This document shows, in pieces, positions 1 to 8,882 of a stretch of 38,080 nt of DNA. The position numbers were made by a program, and so were the translations under genes. The DNA comes from Bacteroidales bacterium (GTDB taxonomy: Bacteria > Bacteroidota > Bacteroidia > Bacteroidales > UBA12077), in NCBI GenBank assembly GCA_003446015.1, contig DMBU01000138.1:1-38080 (forward strand), read 5' to 3'. Position 1 is the stretch's first letter; every line of letters begins with the position of its first letter. A model generated the notes under the pieces. It saw only the letters and a list, made by a program, of their open reading frames with translations. It was not told the origin of the DNA and ran no database searches.

Positions 1-5
1 CTTAG

Positions 6-42
6 CTTGACGGCTATGGCCGCAAGCGGGTTGAATTAACCC
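6..42. other. Two GC-rich hairpins downstream of tig
   Basis: An imperfect hairpin (CTTG, bulged A, CGGC, loop TATG, then GCCGCAAG) spans 6-26. A second hairpin (GGGTT, loop GAATT, AACCC) spans 28-42. Both lie just past the tig stop, reading on the minus strand. The segment is far richer in GC than the rest of the window. No U-run is visible inside the window, so I cannot call it a terminator. It could be an RNA processing structure, the edge of an intergenic repeat, or part of the next gene. Confidence 0.35.
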
Positions 43-50
43 TGACAGGT

Positions 51-1439
51 TTAATTTTTTTTCTTAGAATCTTTTTCGCTTTTTTGTTCTTTTTCCCAAA
101 GTTTCTGAAATTCTTCAACAGTCACTTCTTTGTTATCAAGTTTTACTGAGTCTTTGATGAAAGCAACAACTTTATCTTCAAATTTCTTTTCGTAAAGATT
201 TCTTCGTTCACCATCTTTTTTAAGAATTTCTTTAGCATATTGCTCTAGTTGTTCATCAGGTAGATTTGCCAGACCATATTGAGCAAACTGTGCTGCAGTA
301 ACTTCTTTGGCTGCATCAAGAACATCGCTTTCTTCAACTTTAATTTCGTTATCTCTGATGATCTGATCTTTGATCAATTGCCATTTTAAATCTTCTTCAA
401 ATTTGGGGAATTCTTCTTCGATTTGTTCTGAAGTAAATTTACCTTCATTTACAAGGGTTAACCATCTTTTTAAGAATTCTGTTGGCAATTCAGGATTTAT
501 TTTTTTAACGAATGCTTGTTTAGCATCGATTAAAAACCTGTAATCTGTTTCACGAACAAAGTTAGATTTAATTTCCTCGGTTAGTTTTGCTTTAAACTCA
601 GCTTCTGTTTTTACAACATCATTACCAAAAGCTTTGTCGTAGAATTCTTTATTAATTTCGGCTTTTTCGAAACGTTGAATTTTTACAATCTCAAACTGAA
701 AATCACCATTTATTTCTTTTGCTTTTTCTTTGTCAATTTTTAACATCGAAGCTATTTCAGAATCACTTGGATATGCTTTGCGAACATCAAAATTTATTAT
801 ATCGCCAACCTTTTTACCGGCAAATGTTTTCTTTATTTCTTCATCTTTGATGTATTCAATTGTAATTCGTACATCTTCTGCTTTAACTCCTTCTTCAAGA
901 ATACTTCCGTCTTCGTTCAACTGGGCGAAATTACCAGATAACATTTCTTTATCAGTAGTTTCTTCAACTTCCTTAAATTCGCCAAATCTTCGGGCATAAT
1001 TATCTGTATGTGTTTCTAAAAGATTTTTATCAACTTTAATATCATAATAAGGAACTTTATCTTTTTTAGAAAGCTTTACTTCTACCTCAGGAGCAATAGC
1101 AACATCAAAAGAAAATTCAAATTCGGTTTCTGTATCAAAATCTGCAGTTTTTTGATTTTCGCTTGGTAAAGGTTCTCCTAAAAGGTTTAATTTTTCGTCG
1201 CGAATATAATTGGTAAGAGATTCAGAAATAAGCTTATTTACTTCTTCAACAAGTATTCCTTTCCCATACATTTTTTGGATTAATCCGGTTGGCACTTTTC
1301 CCGGACGGAAACCATCAATACGAGCTTTTTTACGGTAATCCTTAATAACATCTTCAACTTTCTGTGCGTAATCTTCTTTTGTAATGTTAACTTTAAGTAC
1401 CGCTGTTAAATCATTAATGTTCTCTTTAACTATGTTCAT
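51..1439 (-). CDS. tig: Trigger factor, ribosome-associated chaperone
   Basis: Trigger factor binds near the ribosomal exit tunnel and shields nascent chains in the cytoplasm. The N-terminal ribosome-binding domain carries the family signature GFRPGKVP at residues 43-50. A divergent FKBP-like middle domain (about residues 150-255) and a long helical C-terminal chaperone domain follow. At 462 aa the length is normal for Bacteroidota. The protein ends in a lysine-rich charged tail. The FKBP part looks degenerate, as is common in this phylum, so prolyl isomerase activity should not be assumed. It lies downstream of tRNA-Leu on the same strand, but a terminator separates the two, so it probably has its own promoter. 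I found no clear TAnnTTTG box directly upstream of its start. Confidence 0.95.
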   Translation of the reverse strand: MNIVKENINDLTAVLKVNITKEDYAQKVEDVIKDYRKKARIDGFRPGKVPTGLIQKMYGKGILVEEVNKLISESLTNYIRDEKLNLLGEPLPSENQKTADFDTETEFEFSFDVAIAPEVEVKLSKKDKVPYYDIKVDKNLLETHTDNYARRFGEFKEVEETTDKEMLSGNFAQLNEDGSILEEGVKAEDVRITIEYIKDEEIKKTFAGKKVGDIINFDVRKAYPSDSEIASMLKIDKEKAKEINGDFQFEIVKIQRFEKAEINKEFYDKAFGNDVVKTEAEFKAKLTEEIKSNFVRETDYRFLIDAKQAFVKKINPELPTEFLKRWLTLVNEGKFTSEQIEEEFPKFEEDLKWQLIKDQIIRDNEIKVEESDVLDAAKEVTAAQFAQYGLANLPDEQLEQYAKEILKKDGERRNLYEKKFEDKVVAFIKDSVKLDNKEVTVEEFQKLWEKEQKSEKDSKKKN

Positions 1440-1470
1440 TACTTATGTATTTGAGAATTTGTAAATTTTA

Positions 1471-1518
1471 AAAAACCGCCAAACCACCGATTTTTCTCGA
1501 TAGCTTGAGCGGTTTGTT
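1471..1518 (-). terminator. Terminator after tRNA-Leu
   Basis: AAACCGC (1473-1479) pairs with GCGGTTT (1509-1515). Read on the minus strand, the stem is followed by six T residues, which places a Rho-independent terminator between tRNA-Leu and tig. The plus strand also has a T-run after the stem, so it may work in both directions. The loop is rather long, about 29 nt. Confidence 0.55.
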
Positions 1519-1525
1519 TTTTCTG

Positions 1526-1607
1526 TGCGGATGAAGGGACTCGAACCCCCACGCCTTACGGCACTAGATCCTAAGTCTAGCTCGGCTACCAATTACGACA
1601 CATCCGC
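1526..1607 (-). tRNA. tRNA-Leu (anticodon TAG)
   Basis: The minus strand folds as a class II tRNA of 82 nt. The acceptor stem GCGGATG pairs with CATCCGC and the discriminator base is A. The D-arm contains AATTGGTAG. The anticodon arm is CTAGA-CTTAGGA-TCTAG, giving anticodon TAG (UAG), which reads CUN leucine codons. The long variable arm has stem TGCC/GGCG and the T-arm contains GGTTCGAGTCC. CCA is not encoded, so it must be added after transcription. Confidence 0.95.
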
Positions 1608-1618
1608 AAAAGTGAGTG

Positions 1619-1626
1619 CAAATATA
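1619..1626 (-). promoter_or_regulatory. -7 box for tRNA-Leu
   Basis: TATATTTG on the minus strand matches the Bacteroidota -7 consensus TAnnTTTG exactly. It ends 11 nt before the mature tRNA 5' end, so transcription would start just upstream of the tRNA. No convincing -33 TTTG lies at the expected distance. Confidence 0.5.
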
Positions 1627-1686
1627 TTACAAATTTTTATATTTAAAGAATAAATTAAAAAAAAATGAAATTGATTTAAATGATTC

Positions 1687-1694
1687 TATTTTTG
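1687..1694 (+). promoter_or_regulatory. Candidate -7 box for the secreted propeller gene
   Basis: TATTTTTG matches TAnnTTTG and lies 87 nt upstream of the start at 1782, implying a leader of about 80 nt. No well-spaced -33 element is visible, and chance matches are likely in AT-rich DNA. Confidence 0.25.
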
Positions 1695-1781
1695 AATTAA
1701 ATTCTGGTTTTAACATCATCTAATTTAAATTGAATATTGATAAGATTTTCAGTAACTTGAAGAATCTATAAAATCACAACT

Positions 1782-2639
1782 ATGAATAAATCTCTTAGTA
1801 TTTTATGTGTGTTGTGCTTCATTAGTTTTCTGTCTAAAGCACAGGAAGATAAAGTTTATTTAAACCCCAAAATAGAAGCTCTTTGGAAGTCTTCAGATGA
1901 GCTAAAAACTCCAGAGTCGGTTTATTACTGCAAAAAGCTGAAGACAATTTTTGTATCCAACATTAACGGAAATCCACAGGAGAAAGATAATAATGGATTT
2001 ATTTCTAAGTTAACTCCGGATGGAAATATTGTAAAACTTGAATGGGTAAAGGGATTGCATGCTCCAAAAGGAATGGGTATTTATAAAGACAGATTATTTG
2101 TAACAGATATTGACCGAATTGCTGAGATCGATATTGAATCTGGGCAAATTATTAAATTTTATAATGTACCTGATGCAAAATTTTTAAATGATATTGTAAT
2201 TGATCAATCGGGAGGGATTTATATTTCGGATATGCAAACAAATGTGATTTATAAACTATATAATGGTGTTGTAAAAAAGTGGTTAAGTTCAAAAAGTATT
2301 GTGGGACCGAACGGATTATGTATTTTAAAAGAGTTTTTACTCATAGGAACTAAAGAAAAAATTGTGAAAGTTGATTTACAGAAAATGACATTGTCCGATT
2401 ATATTCTCGATACAGGAGGAATTGACGGAATAATTTGTTTTGATTACAATAAACTCATTTATTCAGATTGGAACGGGAATATTTATTTAGCCAGTTTAGG
2501 TAAAGAAACCATAAAACTTTTAGATACAACTCCTTTAAAAATAAATGCTGCTGATTTAGGATTTGATTATGAGAAAAAAATATTATTTGTACCTACCTTT
2601 TATGACAACCGCGTGATGGCCTATAAAATAAAACTTTAG
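1782..2639 (+). CDS. Secreted SMP-30/gluconolactonase-like beta-propeller protein
   Basis: This 285 aa protein begins with a Sec signal peptide, with likely cleavage after the KAQ at residues 19-21. The rest looks like a six-bladed propeller of the SMP-30/gluconolactonase/NHL type. It shows repeated blade-like segments such as GLHAPKGMG, FLNDIVIDQSGGIYISD and GPNGLCIL, the last two typical of the SMP-30 fold. The protein is probably periplasmic. Members of this superfamily hydrolyse lactones or simply bind ligands, and the substrate cannot be read from the sequence. It is a single gene that meets a convergent gene tail to tail, with the two stop codons sharing four bases (TTAG). Confidence 0.75.
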   Translation: MNKSLSILCVLCFISFLSKAQEDKVYLNPKIEALWKSSDELKTPESVYYCKKLKTIFVSNINGNPQEKDNNGFISKLTPDGNIVKLEWVKGLHAPKGMGIYKDRLFVTDIDRIAEIDIESGQIIKFYNVPDAKFLNDIVIDQSGGIYISDMQTNVIYKLYNGVVKKWLSSKSIVGPNGLCILKEFLLIGTKEKIVKVDLQKMTLSDYILDTGGIDGIICFDYNKLIYSDWNGNIYLASLGKETIKLLDTTPLKINAADLGFDYEKKILFVPTFYDNRVMAYKIKL

Positions 2640-3175
2640 TTATTCATATAAAATCCCATTTTATCGGGATGATCAGAAACTAATTGGTTTCGGTTAAATT
2701 TTCGAAGCATAAAAAGAGATATAATATCACCACCAGCAGCCCATGTAAAAAATATACCAAATGAAAGATATAGTCCATTTCCCCAAATGATTCCAGCTAT
2801 TGCAGGAATTATCCCCATAACAATAAGGGGCATTGCAGATCCGAGACGATAATGTTTAACTTTTATTGGCTCTTTACAATGACAGTAAGGTGTAATACCA
2901 TTAATTCCGAATTGTACAGATCGGAATCCTTTTTTTGTAAAGAAGGCAAGTGTGATTCCGTGTAATGATTCATGAAGAACAATCCCAAAAATGAGGATAT
3001 AGATAAAAATGTGCATAAATTCTTTCCTGCCTGTTTCAAAGCTTTGATAATCCCATATTAATATAAACGGAATTAAATAAATTGCTGTAAACGGAATGAT
3101 CATTAAAAGCGAATACAGATTTACTTTTCCGGTACTCAGCGTAAATTCTTTTCTGTTTTCGAAGTTCTCTGACAT
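2636..3175 (-). CDS. DUF3267 membrane zincin (putative metalloprotease)
   Basis: This 179 aa protein has about four to five hydrophobic helices and the zinc-binding motif HESLH at residues 68-72, inside a membrane-associated segment. An AAGGD motif at about residue 146-150 could supply the third ligand, as in DUF3267 and site-2-protease-like families. Function is unknown; by family it may be an intramembrane or membrane-associated metalloprotease. It starts 27 nt downstream of lptB on the same strand, so it is probably cotranscribed with it. Its 3' end overlaps the propeller gene by 4 nt. Confidence 0.7.
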   Translation of the reverse strand: MSENFENRKEFTLSTGKVNLYSLLMIIPFTAIYLIPFILIWDYQSFETGRKEFMHIFIYILIFGIVLHESLHGITLAFFTKKGFRSVQFGINGITPYCHCKEPIKVKHYRLGSAMPLIVMGIIPAIAGIIWGNGLYLSFGIFFTWAAGGDIISLFMLRKFNRNQLVSDHPDKMGFYMNN

Positions 3176-3202
3176 ATTCGCCAGGATTAGATTTTTTTTG
3201 GT

Positions 3203-3964
3203 TTAATCATTGGTTAGCCCGATGGTTCGCAGGTCGAAGTTCTTGCCCAGGTAAACACGACGAACCTGTTCATCTTCGGCTAGCTCTTTTGCATTTCCGG
3301 CTTTAAGAATAGATCCTTCGAAAAGTAAATATGCCCGGTCTGTAATGGTTAATGTTTCGTGAACGTTATGGTCTGTAATTAGAATGCCGATATTTTTTTC
3401 TTTAAGTTTCCCAACTATTTCCTGAATATCTTCCACGGCAATAGGATCAACTCCGGCAAATGGTTCGTCGAGCAGAATAAATTTAGGTTTTATAGCCAAT
3501 GCGCGTGCAATTTCGGTTCTTCGGCGTTCGCCACCAGAAAGCTGAATCCCTAAACTCTTGCGTATTTTTTGTAAACCAAATTCTCCCATTAAATTTTCTA
3601 ATCTGTCTCGTTGTTCTTCTTTTGACATGTCCGACATTTCAAGAACAGCCATTATATTATCCTCGACACTTAATTTTCTGAAAACAGAAGCTTCCTGGGC
3701 TAAATATCCAATTCCTTTTTGGGCTCTCTTATAAACTGGCTCTTTAGTAATATCTTCATTATCAAGATAAATTTTACCTTCGTTTGGAGTAATTAAACCT
3801 ACGATCATATAAAAGGTGGTTGTCTTCCCAGCTCCATTTGGACCTAGTAATCCAACAATTTCTCCCTGTTCAACTTCAACAGAAACACCTTTTACAACTG
3901 TACGCGATCTGTATTTTTTAAATAAAGTATCGGTACGTAATTTTATCTTTTTATCCTGACTCAT
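3203..3964 (-). CDS. lptB: LptB, ATPase of the LPS export ABC transporter
   Basis: LptB powers transport of lipopolysaccharide from the inner membrane to the outer membrane with LptF/LptG. Numbered from a possible upstream TTG at 3982, the motifs are Walker A GPNGAGKT (47-54), signature LSGGE (148-152), Walker B LLDEP (170-174) and the switch histidine in ITDHN (205). The GVDP after Walker B and the N-terminal KKYRSRTVVKG are typical of LptB. I prefer ATG at 3964 (253 aa) over TTG at 3982. The TTG forms the last bases of a -7 promoter box, and an AAGGA sequence lies before the ATG. The DUF3267 gene follows in the same operon. LptF, LptG and LptC are not in the window. Confidence 0.93.
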   Translation of the reverse strand: MSQDKKIKLRTDTLFKKYRSRTVVKGVSVEVEQGEIVGLLGPNGAGKTTTFYMIVGLITPNEGKIYLDNEDITKEPVYKRAQKGIGYLAQEASVFRKLSVEDNIMAVLEMSDMSKEEQRDRLENLMGEFGLQKIRKSLGIQLSGGERRRTEIARALAIKPKFILLDEPFAGVDPIAVEDIQEIVGKLKEKNIGILITDHNVHETLTITDRAYLLFEGSILKAGNAKELAEDEQVRRVYLGKNFDLRTIGLTND

Positions 3965-3979
3965 TATAAATCCTTTTTG

Positions 3980-3987
3980 CAAATGTA
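3980..3987 (-). promoter_or_regulatory. -7 box for lptB
   Basis: TACATTTG on the minus strand is an exact TAnnTTTG match. It ends 15 nt before the ATG at 3964, giving a leader of about 10 nt. The box overlaps the alternative TTG start, which argues against that start. Confidence 0.5.
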
Positions 3988-4036
3988 TATATTTTATTTA
4001 AAATCTTTCCTGAATAATAATTGAGCTTTCTGTATT

Positions 4037-6499
4037 TTAGAATACAAACTGAACCAGTAATCTAACTCCAAATTTTTCAATGTTTGAATGATCCAAATAA
4101 GATAATCGCCACATGGCATCAACTCTAAAAATCTTTAAAATATTTTCAACTCCAACACTGGCTTCCAGGTATGGATCATTAACCTGATATAAACCAACAG
4201 GAAAATCCATAATGCTTTCATGGCGATTGCTTAAATCTCCAATTAATCCTTTGGCAGAAACTACTTCACGCCATTTTAATTTCCGCATTAAAGGAATTTT
4301 ATTGAGAAAAAATCCCTGAAAATGATGCTCAGCATAAAGACTCACATATCGGTCACTGGCAAACTCATAATAATTCATCATGTTAAAAGCATAACGATCG
4401 AAAGCATAGGTTTCATTACCTTCGTGTAACTTTAATAAAGGGTACGGAACGGTTCCAAATACCTGGCCAGCATCAATAATATATTTGAAATATCCAAAAG
4501 GACTTATGGGTATTTTATGTGCAAAACTTAAATTGACTTTATAGTATTCGTATTGGCTATCGAATACGTTCTTTAACCCAGCTGTTAAATATAGATTTAA
4601 AACAGGCTTGTCTGTTCCCAGGCTAACGGTTTCAAATTCTCCACGAATAAATTTCTCGTTTTTTGCAAATCTTAAATTGAAAGTAACTTCCGATGTAGTA
4701 ACACTATTATAAAATACTGTATCTGTAATTGAAGTTTTTTGAAATGGAATATATTGCGTTGGCTCAATACTTTTATAATTAAATGTTAGCTTATTTGAAA
4801 AACCCTGAAACCATTCTTTCTCGACATATGTGCTAAAATCATTAACCATTGTTAGTTTATAATTAGGATTTCGTCTGAGTATGGATGTGAAGATATTGTC
4901 TTCGGTAAGAGCGTTTGGGCTTTGTCCAAGCTGTTGAATATCATGTTTATATTGGGCTCCTATGGCTAAACGAGGATTTTTATTTAACATATAAATAAAA
5001 CCTGTTCCGTATTTAAACCGATTGTCTTTTTCACCATAAGCCCCATGAGCATTAATCATTAGTTTGGTGCTATAATTATTACTTGTTCTTCCTCCAAAAC
5101 GAAATCTGTTCCCTTCTATTTCGTTAAAGCTATAGAATTTATAATATGGCCCAATCTCAAACAATCCAACCTCATAATGATACATAGCAAACATACCAAC
5201 AATTTTTTCATAAGTTGTGTAAATCGGAACTTGTTGTATGGAATCAACCATGTTGTAAATGCTTTTCTCTTTTGGTGTAAGTTTTATGGGTCGATATTTT
5301 TCCCAGTAATTTTCATCGTTAATTATAGCATCATCAAGTACAATTACATTATCATTTATTTTAGTAACCTCTTCGGGCATTTGCTCATTTAGCTCAATAT
5401 TCATGTAGTTGGTCGTTTTTTTACCAAAAAAACCAAGCGTTTTATCCGTTAAATTGAAGTCAAAGAATAATTTTTCATTTTTAAGAAACCATAAACTATC
5501 CTGTACGGGTTCAAATTCATATTCAGCAACAAAATCATTAATGTAATTAATGTTTACATCTTTTGCCATTCGCATTTGAATCTTAACTATTGCCCATGTA
5601 GTGTCGTTTACCCAAAAATCTCCCCGAAAAGTTCGTTCTTGTTTTCGTTTTGGGATAAATGAAATCTGATAACACCACTTATCACCAATGAAAGAACTGT
5701 CAATGAGATAGTATCTGTAGTAGGTTAATCCGAAGTCAGCAATTGGACTTACAAATCCAGGCTCAAATACGGTTTCAAAATTCTCGTAGATATTAATATT
5801 CTGATACATCTTACCGGTGAACTGAGAAATACTGGCATTTTCAATTCCTGATATTTTGGTTGCATTTATAATCTCACGTTCTAATTTTGGATTTTTCCTG
5901 AAGTAGTAATCGGAAAATGATTCTGTAATAAAAATAGGTAGATATGATTTCCCGGTAATGGCTGATGTGTCAACATAATCGAAGATAAACTGAAAGTTTT
6001 TTAACAACCGACTCTCTCTCATTTTTTCATCAACATTATTAATGTCAATTTCGACTTTATTATAAAGTTTGTAGTTATATGAATCAAATTTGCGAGGATT
6101 ATGCTTTTCTTTATTTGCAATAATATTCCGGAGTATTGGATGAGCAGGATTTTCTGTCGGAAGAACTACAATCTCGTCTAATGCATAAATATTAGGTTCC
6201 AGATTGAAATTTATTTCCTGGAAACGATTTTTTTGAACAAGGGAAGTTTTTTGTTTATATCCAACAAAAGAAACGATCAGCGAATCATAATATGTTCTGG
6301 TTTCAAGAAAATATTCACCATCAGTATTGGTTATAGTACCTATGGTTGAGTTTTTAAAAGTAACATTAACAAAAGGTATTGGATCGTTTGTTTCAGAATC
6401 TCTAATAACCCCTCTTACTTTTGTGATTTGTGCGTATGTTGTTACATTAAATAATATGCAGAAGAATACAGTTAACCCAAATGAGATTTTCTTTATCAT
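4037..6499 (-). CDS. DUF5686 outer-membrane protein with carboxypeptidase-like regulatory domain
   Basis: This 820 aa protein has a Sec signal peptide (cleavage near TYAQ, residue 24). Next comes a CarboxypepD_reg-like beta-sandwich (about residues 28-110) containing the usual IRDSETNDPIPFVNVTFKN-type start and GTITNTDGEY turn. The remaining 700 residues match the DUF5686 type, with many aromatic, amphipathic strands towards the C-terminus and a terminal phenylalanine (QFVF). That pattern suggests an outer-membrane beta-barrel. The N-terminal domain resembles the one found on SusC-type receptors, but no TonB plug is evident. The role is unknown, perhaps in envelope maintenance. It lies alone between lptB and tatC, with 352 nt of AT-rich DNA upstream. 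Confidence 0.75.
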   Translation of the reverse strand: MIKKISFGLTVFFCILFNVTTYAQITKVRGVIRDSETNDPIPFVNVTFKNSTIGTITNTDGEYFLETRTYYDSLIVSFVGYKQKTSLVQKNRFQEINFNLEPNIYALDEIVVLPTENPAHPILRNIIANKEKHNPRKFDSYNYKLYNKVEIDINNVDEKMRESRLLKNFQFIFDYVDTSAITGKSYLPIFITESFSDYYFRKNPKLEREIINATKISGIENASISQFTGKMYQNINIYENFETVFEPGFVSPIADFGLTYYRYYLIDSSFIGDKWCYQISFIPKRKQERTFRGDFWVNDTTWAIVKIQMRMAKDVNINYINDFVAEYEFEPVQDSLWFLKNEKLFFDFNLTDKTLGFFGKKTTNYMNIELNEQMPEEVTKINDNVIVLDDAIINDENYWEKYRPIKLTPKEKSIYNMVDSIQQVPIYTTYEKIVGMFAMYHYEVGLFEIGPYYKFYSFNEIEGNRFRFGGRTSNNYSTKLMINAHGAYGEKDNRFKYGTGFIYMLNKNPRLAIGAQYKHDIQQLGQSPNALTEDNIFTSILRRNPNYKLTMVNDFSTYVEKEWFQGFSNKLTFNYKSIEPTQYIPFQKTSITDTVFYNSVTTSEVTFNLRFAKNEKFIRGEFETVSLGTDKPVLNLYLTAGLKNVFDSQYEYYKVNLSFAHKIPISPFGYFKYIIDAGQVFGTVPYPLLKLHEGNETYAFDRYAFNMMNYYEFASDRYVSLYAEHHFQGFFLNKIPLMRKLKWREVVSAKGLIGDLSNRHESIMDFPVGLYQVNDPYLEASVGVENILKIFRVDAMWRLSYLDHSNIEKFGVRLLVQFVF

Positions 6500-6851
6500 T
6501 ATATAAGCCTAAAATGTTAAAATTATGGTTTAAATTTTATTTGTTTAATCTTTTAACGATTTATTTCTAAATTATTACTTTACTTGTATAAAACAACAGA
6601 CGTTTAAGAGATATGTTTTATTACAATGGTCATTGAATAAAAAATAATTAAGTTAATATTATTCTAAACTCAAAGAGGAATAAACTCTCTGATTATCCAA
6701 TAAAAGCTATTCTTAAAAGGTAGTTGGTTAAAGTGGTTAGATTATTTTAAAAAAGGCTAAAAGCAATAATAAAACGATTTTAAATAAAATACAAAACTAT
6801 ATGTTTTTTTGCTTTGAACAATATTCCTTAAACTTTAATTCCAAGAGAAAT
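6500..6851. other. 352-nt AT-rich intergenic region without a gene
   Basis: This lies between the DUF5686 gene and tatC, both on the minus strand. I found no credible ORF, no strong hairpin followed by a T-run, and no TAnnTTTG box on the minus strand. It presumably holds the end of the kdsD-tatC transcript and the promoter of the DUF5686 gene, neither of which I could place. Confidence 0.5.
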
Positions 6852-7655
6852 CTATTTTCTGATCTCCTTTACACTTATTTTTTTTGAGATTATAATACCA
6901 ACTTCATAAAGAGCAATAAGAGGTAAGGTCACTAAAATCAAACTGAAAATATCAGGAGGTGTAATAATTGCCGCAAGTGTCATAATTACAATTATCGCAT
7001 GCCTTCTATATTTTTTAAGGAATTCAGGGCTTACCAGTCCAGCTTTGCTTAAAAAATAAATAAGCACAGGAAGTTCGAAAGTTACTCCTGCGGCAATAGT
7101 AACCGATGTTATCGTTCCAATATACGATTTTAAATTAATTTGATTAAGAACCTGATCACTCACACTGTAAGATCCAAGAAAATGTACCGACAATGGGGCA
7201 ATAATAAAAAAACCAAATAAAACTCCTAAAAGAAAAAGAAGTGAGCTAACTGTAACAGCTCCCCTTGTATGTTTAATTTCATTTTCATGAAGGGCAGGTT
7301 TCATAAATCGCCAAAACTCCCAGAATATATATGGAAACCCAACAATGATCCCTGCAATTATTGATGTTGTTATGTGCATGGTAAATTGGCCCGCCATTTT
7401 AATGCTGATCAACTGAAATATTTTTGTGTTGATGCATAGTTTTGGAATATCCATTCTTTGTCCTAAAAGGCACAAAAGTTTGTTTGTAAAAAAATCCGGA
7501 TTTTTGGGAGCCAGAATGATTTTATCAAAAACTATATCGCTAAATATAAATGCAACAATAGCCAGAATAACAACAGCCGTGAATGCACGAATTAAATGCC
7601 ACCTCAACTCTTCGAGATGTTCCAGAAATGTCATTTCTTTTCCTTCAGCTGCCAT
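6852..7655 (-). CDS. tatC: TatC, twin-arginine translocase core subunit
   Basis: TatC recognises twin-arginine signal peptides and forms the core of the Tat translocon that exports folded proteins. At 267 aa it has six predicted membrane helices. The N-terminal cytoplasmic motif FLEHLEELRWHLIRA (residues 10-24) contains the conserved HLxELR. The FPYIFWEFWRFMKPALHENE segment matches the conserved periplasmic/TM region of the family. It starts 29 nt after kdsD on the same strand and is probably cotranscribed with it. No tatA or tatB is present in the window, so they must be elsewhere. A Tat-type signal occurs on the radical SAM protein at 20866. Confidence 0.95.
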   Translation of the reverse strand: MAAEGKEMTFLEHLEELRWHLIRAFTAVVILAIVAFIFSDIVFDKIILAPKNPDFFTNKLLCLLGQRMDIPKLCINTKIFQLISIKMAGQFTMHITTSIIAGIIVGFPYIFWEFWRFMKPALHENEIKHTRGAVTVSSLLFLLGVLFGFFIIAPLSVHFLGSYSVSDQVLNQINLKSYIGTITSVTIAAGVTFELPVLIYFLSKAGLVSPEFLKKYRRHAIIVIMTLAAIITPPDIFSLILVTLPLIALYEVGIIISKKISVKEIRK

Positions 7656-7684
7656 TATTTATTGCTATATTAAAGTTCGTTGTA

Positions 7685-8641
7685 CTAAACAATTCCTTCT
7701 TTTAAAATATCATGAATGTGAACCATTCCGATATATTTGTCTTTTTGCACTACAACTAACTGAGTAATGCTATTGTTTTCCATTAAATGAAATGCATTAA
7801 TTGCAAGTTCGTTTTTATCAACAGTTTTCGGATTAGCCGACATAATATTCCTGGCAGTTAATTTATCGAAAGATTCATATTTTTGAAGCATACGTCTAAT
7901 ATCTCCATCGGTTATTATCCCCATGATTTTACCAGAATTGTCCAAAACAACTGTAGCACCAAGACGTTTAGAACTAATTTCGAGAATTACATTTTTAACA
8001 TTGTCATCTACATTAACCTTTGGCACTTCATTATTTTTGTATAAATCACTAACACGCATGTAAAGCTTCTTCCCTAAAGCTCCTCCAGGATGGAATTTTG
8101 CAAAATCATCACTTGAAAATCCTCTGTATTCCAGCAAACAAACAGCAAGCGCATCACCAATAACTAATTGGGCAGTAGTACTATTGGTTGGGGCCAGATT
8201 GTTTGGGCAAGCTTCTTTATCTACTGTTGATTTAAGAACATAGTCAGATTGTTTCCCCAGGAACGAATCAGTGGTCGAGACCATTCCTATTAACGTATTT
8301 CCGCGACTTTTAATTAGAGGAACCAGAACTTTAATTTCAGGGGTATTGCCACTTTTAGATATGCAAATAATAACATCATCATCCTGAATAATTCCAAGAT
8401 CACCATGTATGGCATCGGCAGCATGCATAAATATGGAAGGAGTACCCGTTGAGTTTAAGGTAGCAACAATCTTTTGGGCAATGTTTGCACTTTTACCAAT
8501 TCCGGTTATAATAACCCGCCCCTTGCTTTCATATATAATTTTAACAATTTTCTCAAAATCCTGATCGACATAATCAGCTAATTTTCTAATTGATTCTGAT
8601 TCCTGTAAAATTGTATTCTTTGCTAAGTCAATAATATTCAT
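7685..8641 (-). CDS. kdsD: Arabinose-5-phosphate isomerase (KdsD/KpsF family)
   Basis: KdsD converts ribulose-5-phosphate to arabinose-5-phosphate, the first step towards Kdo for LPS. The 318 aa protein has an N-terminal SIS domain with GIGKS (47-51), ATLNSTGTPS (60-69), the AIHGDLG active-site loop (77-83, His79) and SKSGNTPE (95-102). Two CBS domains follow (about 200-255 and 263-318), the second beginning near NIMSANPKTV. Length and order are typical. It is first in an operon with tatC and diverges from recQ across 241 nt. Together with lptB nearby it makes this an LPS/envelope neighbourhood. Confidence 0.93.
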   Translation of the reverse strand: MNIIDLAKNTILQESESIRKLADYVDQDFEKIVKIIYESKGRVIITGIGKSANIAQKIVATLNSTGTPSIFMHAADAIHGDLGIIQDDDVIICISKSGNTPEIKVLVPLIKSRGNTLIGMVSTTDSFLGKQSDYVLKSTVDKEACPNNLAPTNSTTAQLVIGDALAVCLLEYRGFSSDDFAKFHPGGALGKKLYMRVSDLYKNNEVPKVNVDDNVKNVILEISSKRLGATVVLDNSGKIMGIITDGDIRRMLQKYESFDKLTARNIMSANPKTVDKNELAINAFHLMENNSITQLVVVQKDKYIGMVHIHDILKEGIV

Positions 8642-8736
8642 AGTAAGTAAGTTAAAAATCCGAGATTAATTAAAAAAGTTAAAAAAATGTCGAATTTGAT
8701 ATAATGATTCTTAAAAAATTATTGTAAATTTATGTA

Positions 8737-8744
8737 CAAATGTA
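8737..8744 (-). promoter_or_regulatory. Candidate -7 box for kdsD-tatC
   Basis: TACATTTG on the minus strand matches TAnnTTTG exactly. It lies 95 nt upstream of the kdsD ATG, implying a leader of about 90 nt. No -33 TTTG is well spaced. Confidence 0.35.
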
Positions 8745-8843
8745 TTTATTTTTAAAATAAACCAGGAGGGTTTCATTCAAAAACATTATCTTAGATTTGA
8801 TTAAAAGTTTGTTCATTTGAAAAAACTTTCTTTTTTTTATACA

Positions 8844-8874
8844 TTGACCTAAATCGTTTTATAATATAATTTAC
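8844..8874 (+). promoter_or_regulatory. Candidate promoter for recQ
   Basis: TTG at 8844-8846 and TAATTTAC at 8867-8874 are 20 nt apart. The -7 element keeps TAnnTT but not the final TG. It ends 8 nt before the recQ ATG, so the leader would be only a few nucleotides. Confidence 0.3.
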
Positions 8875-8882
8875 AGACAGGC

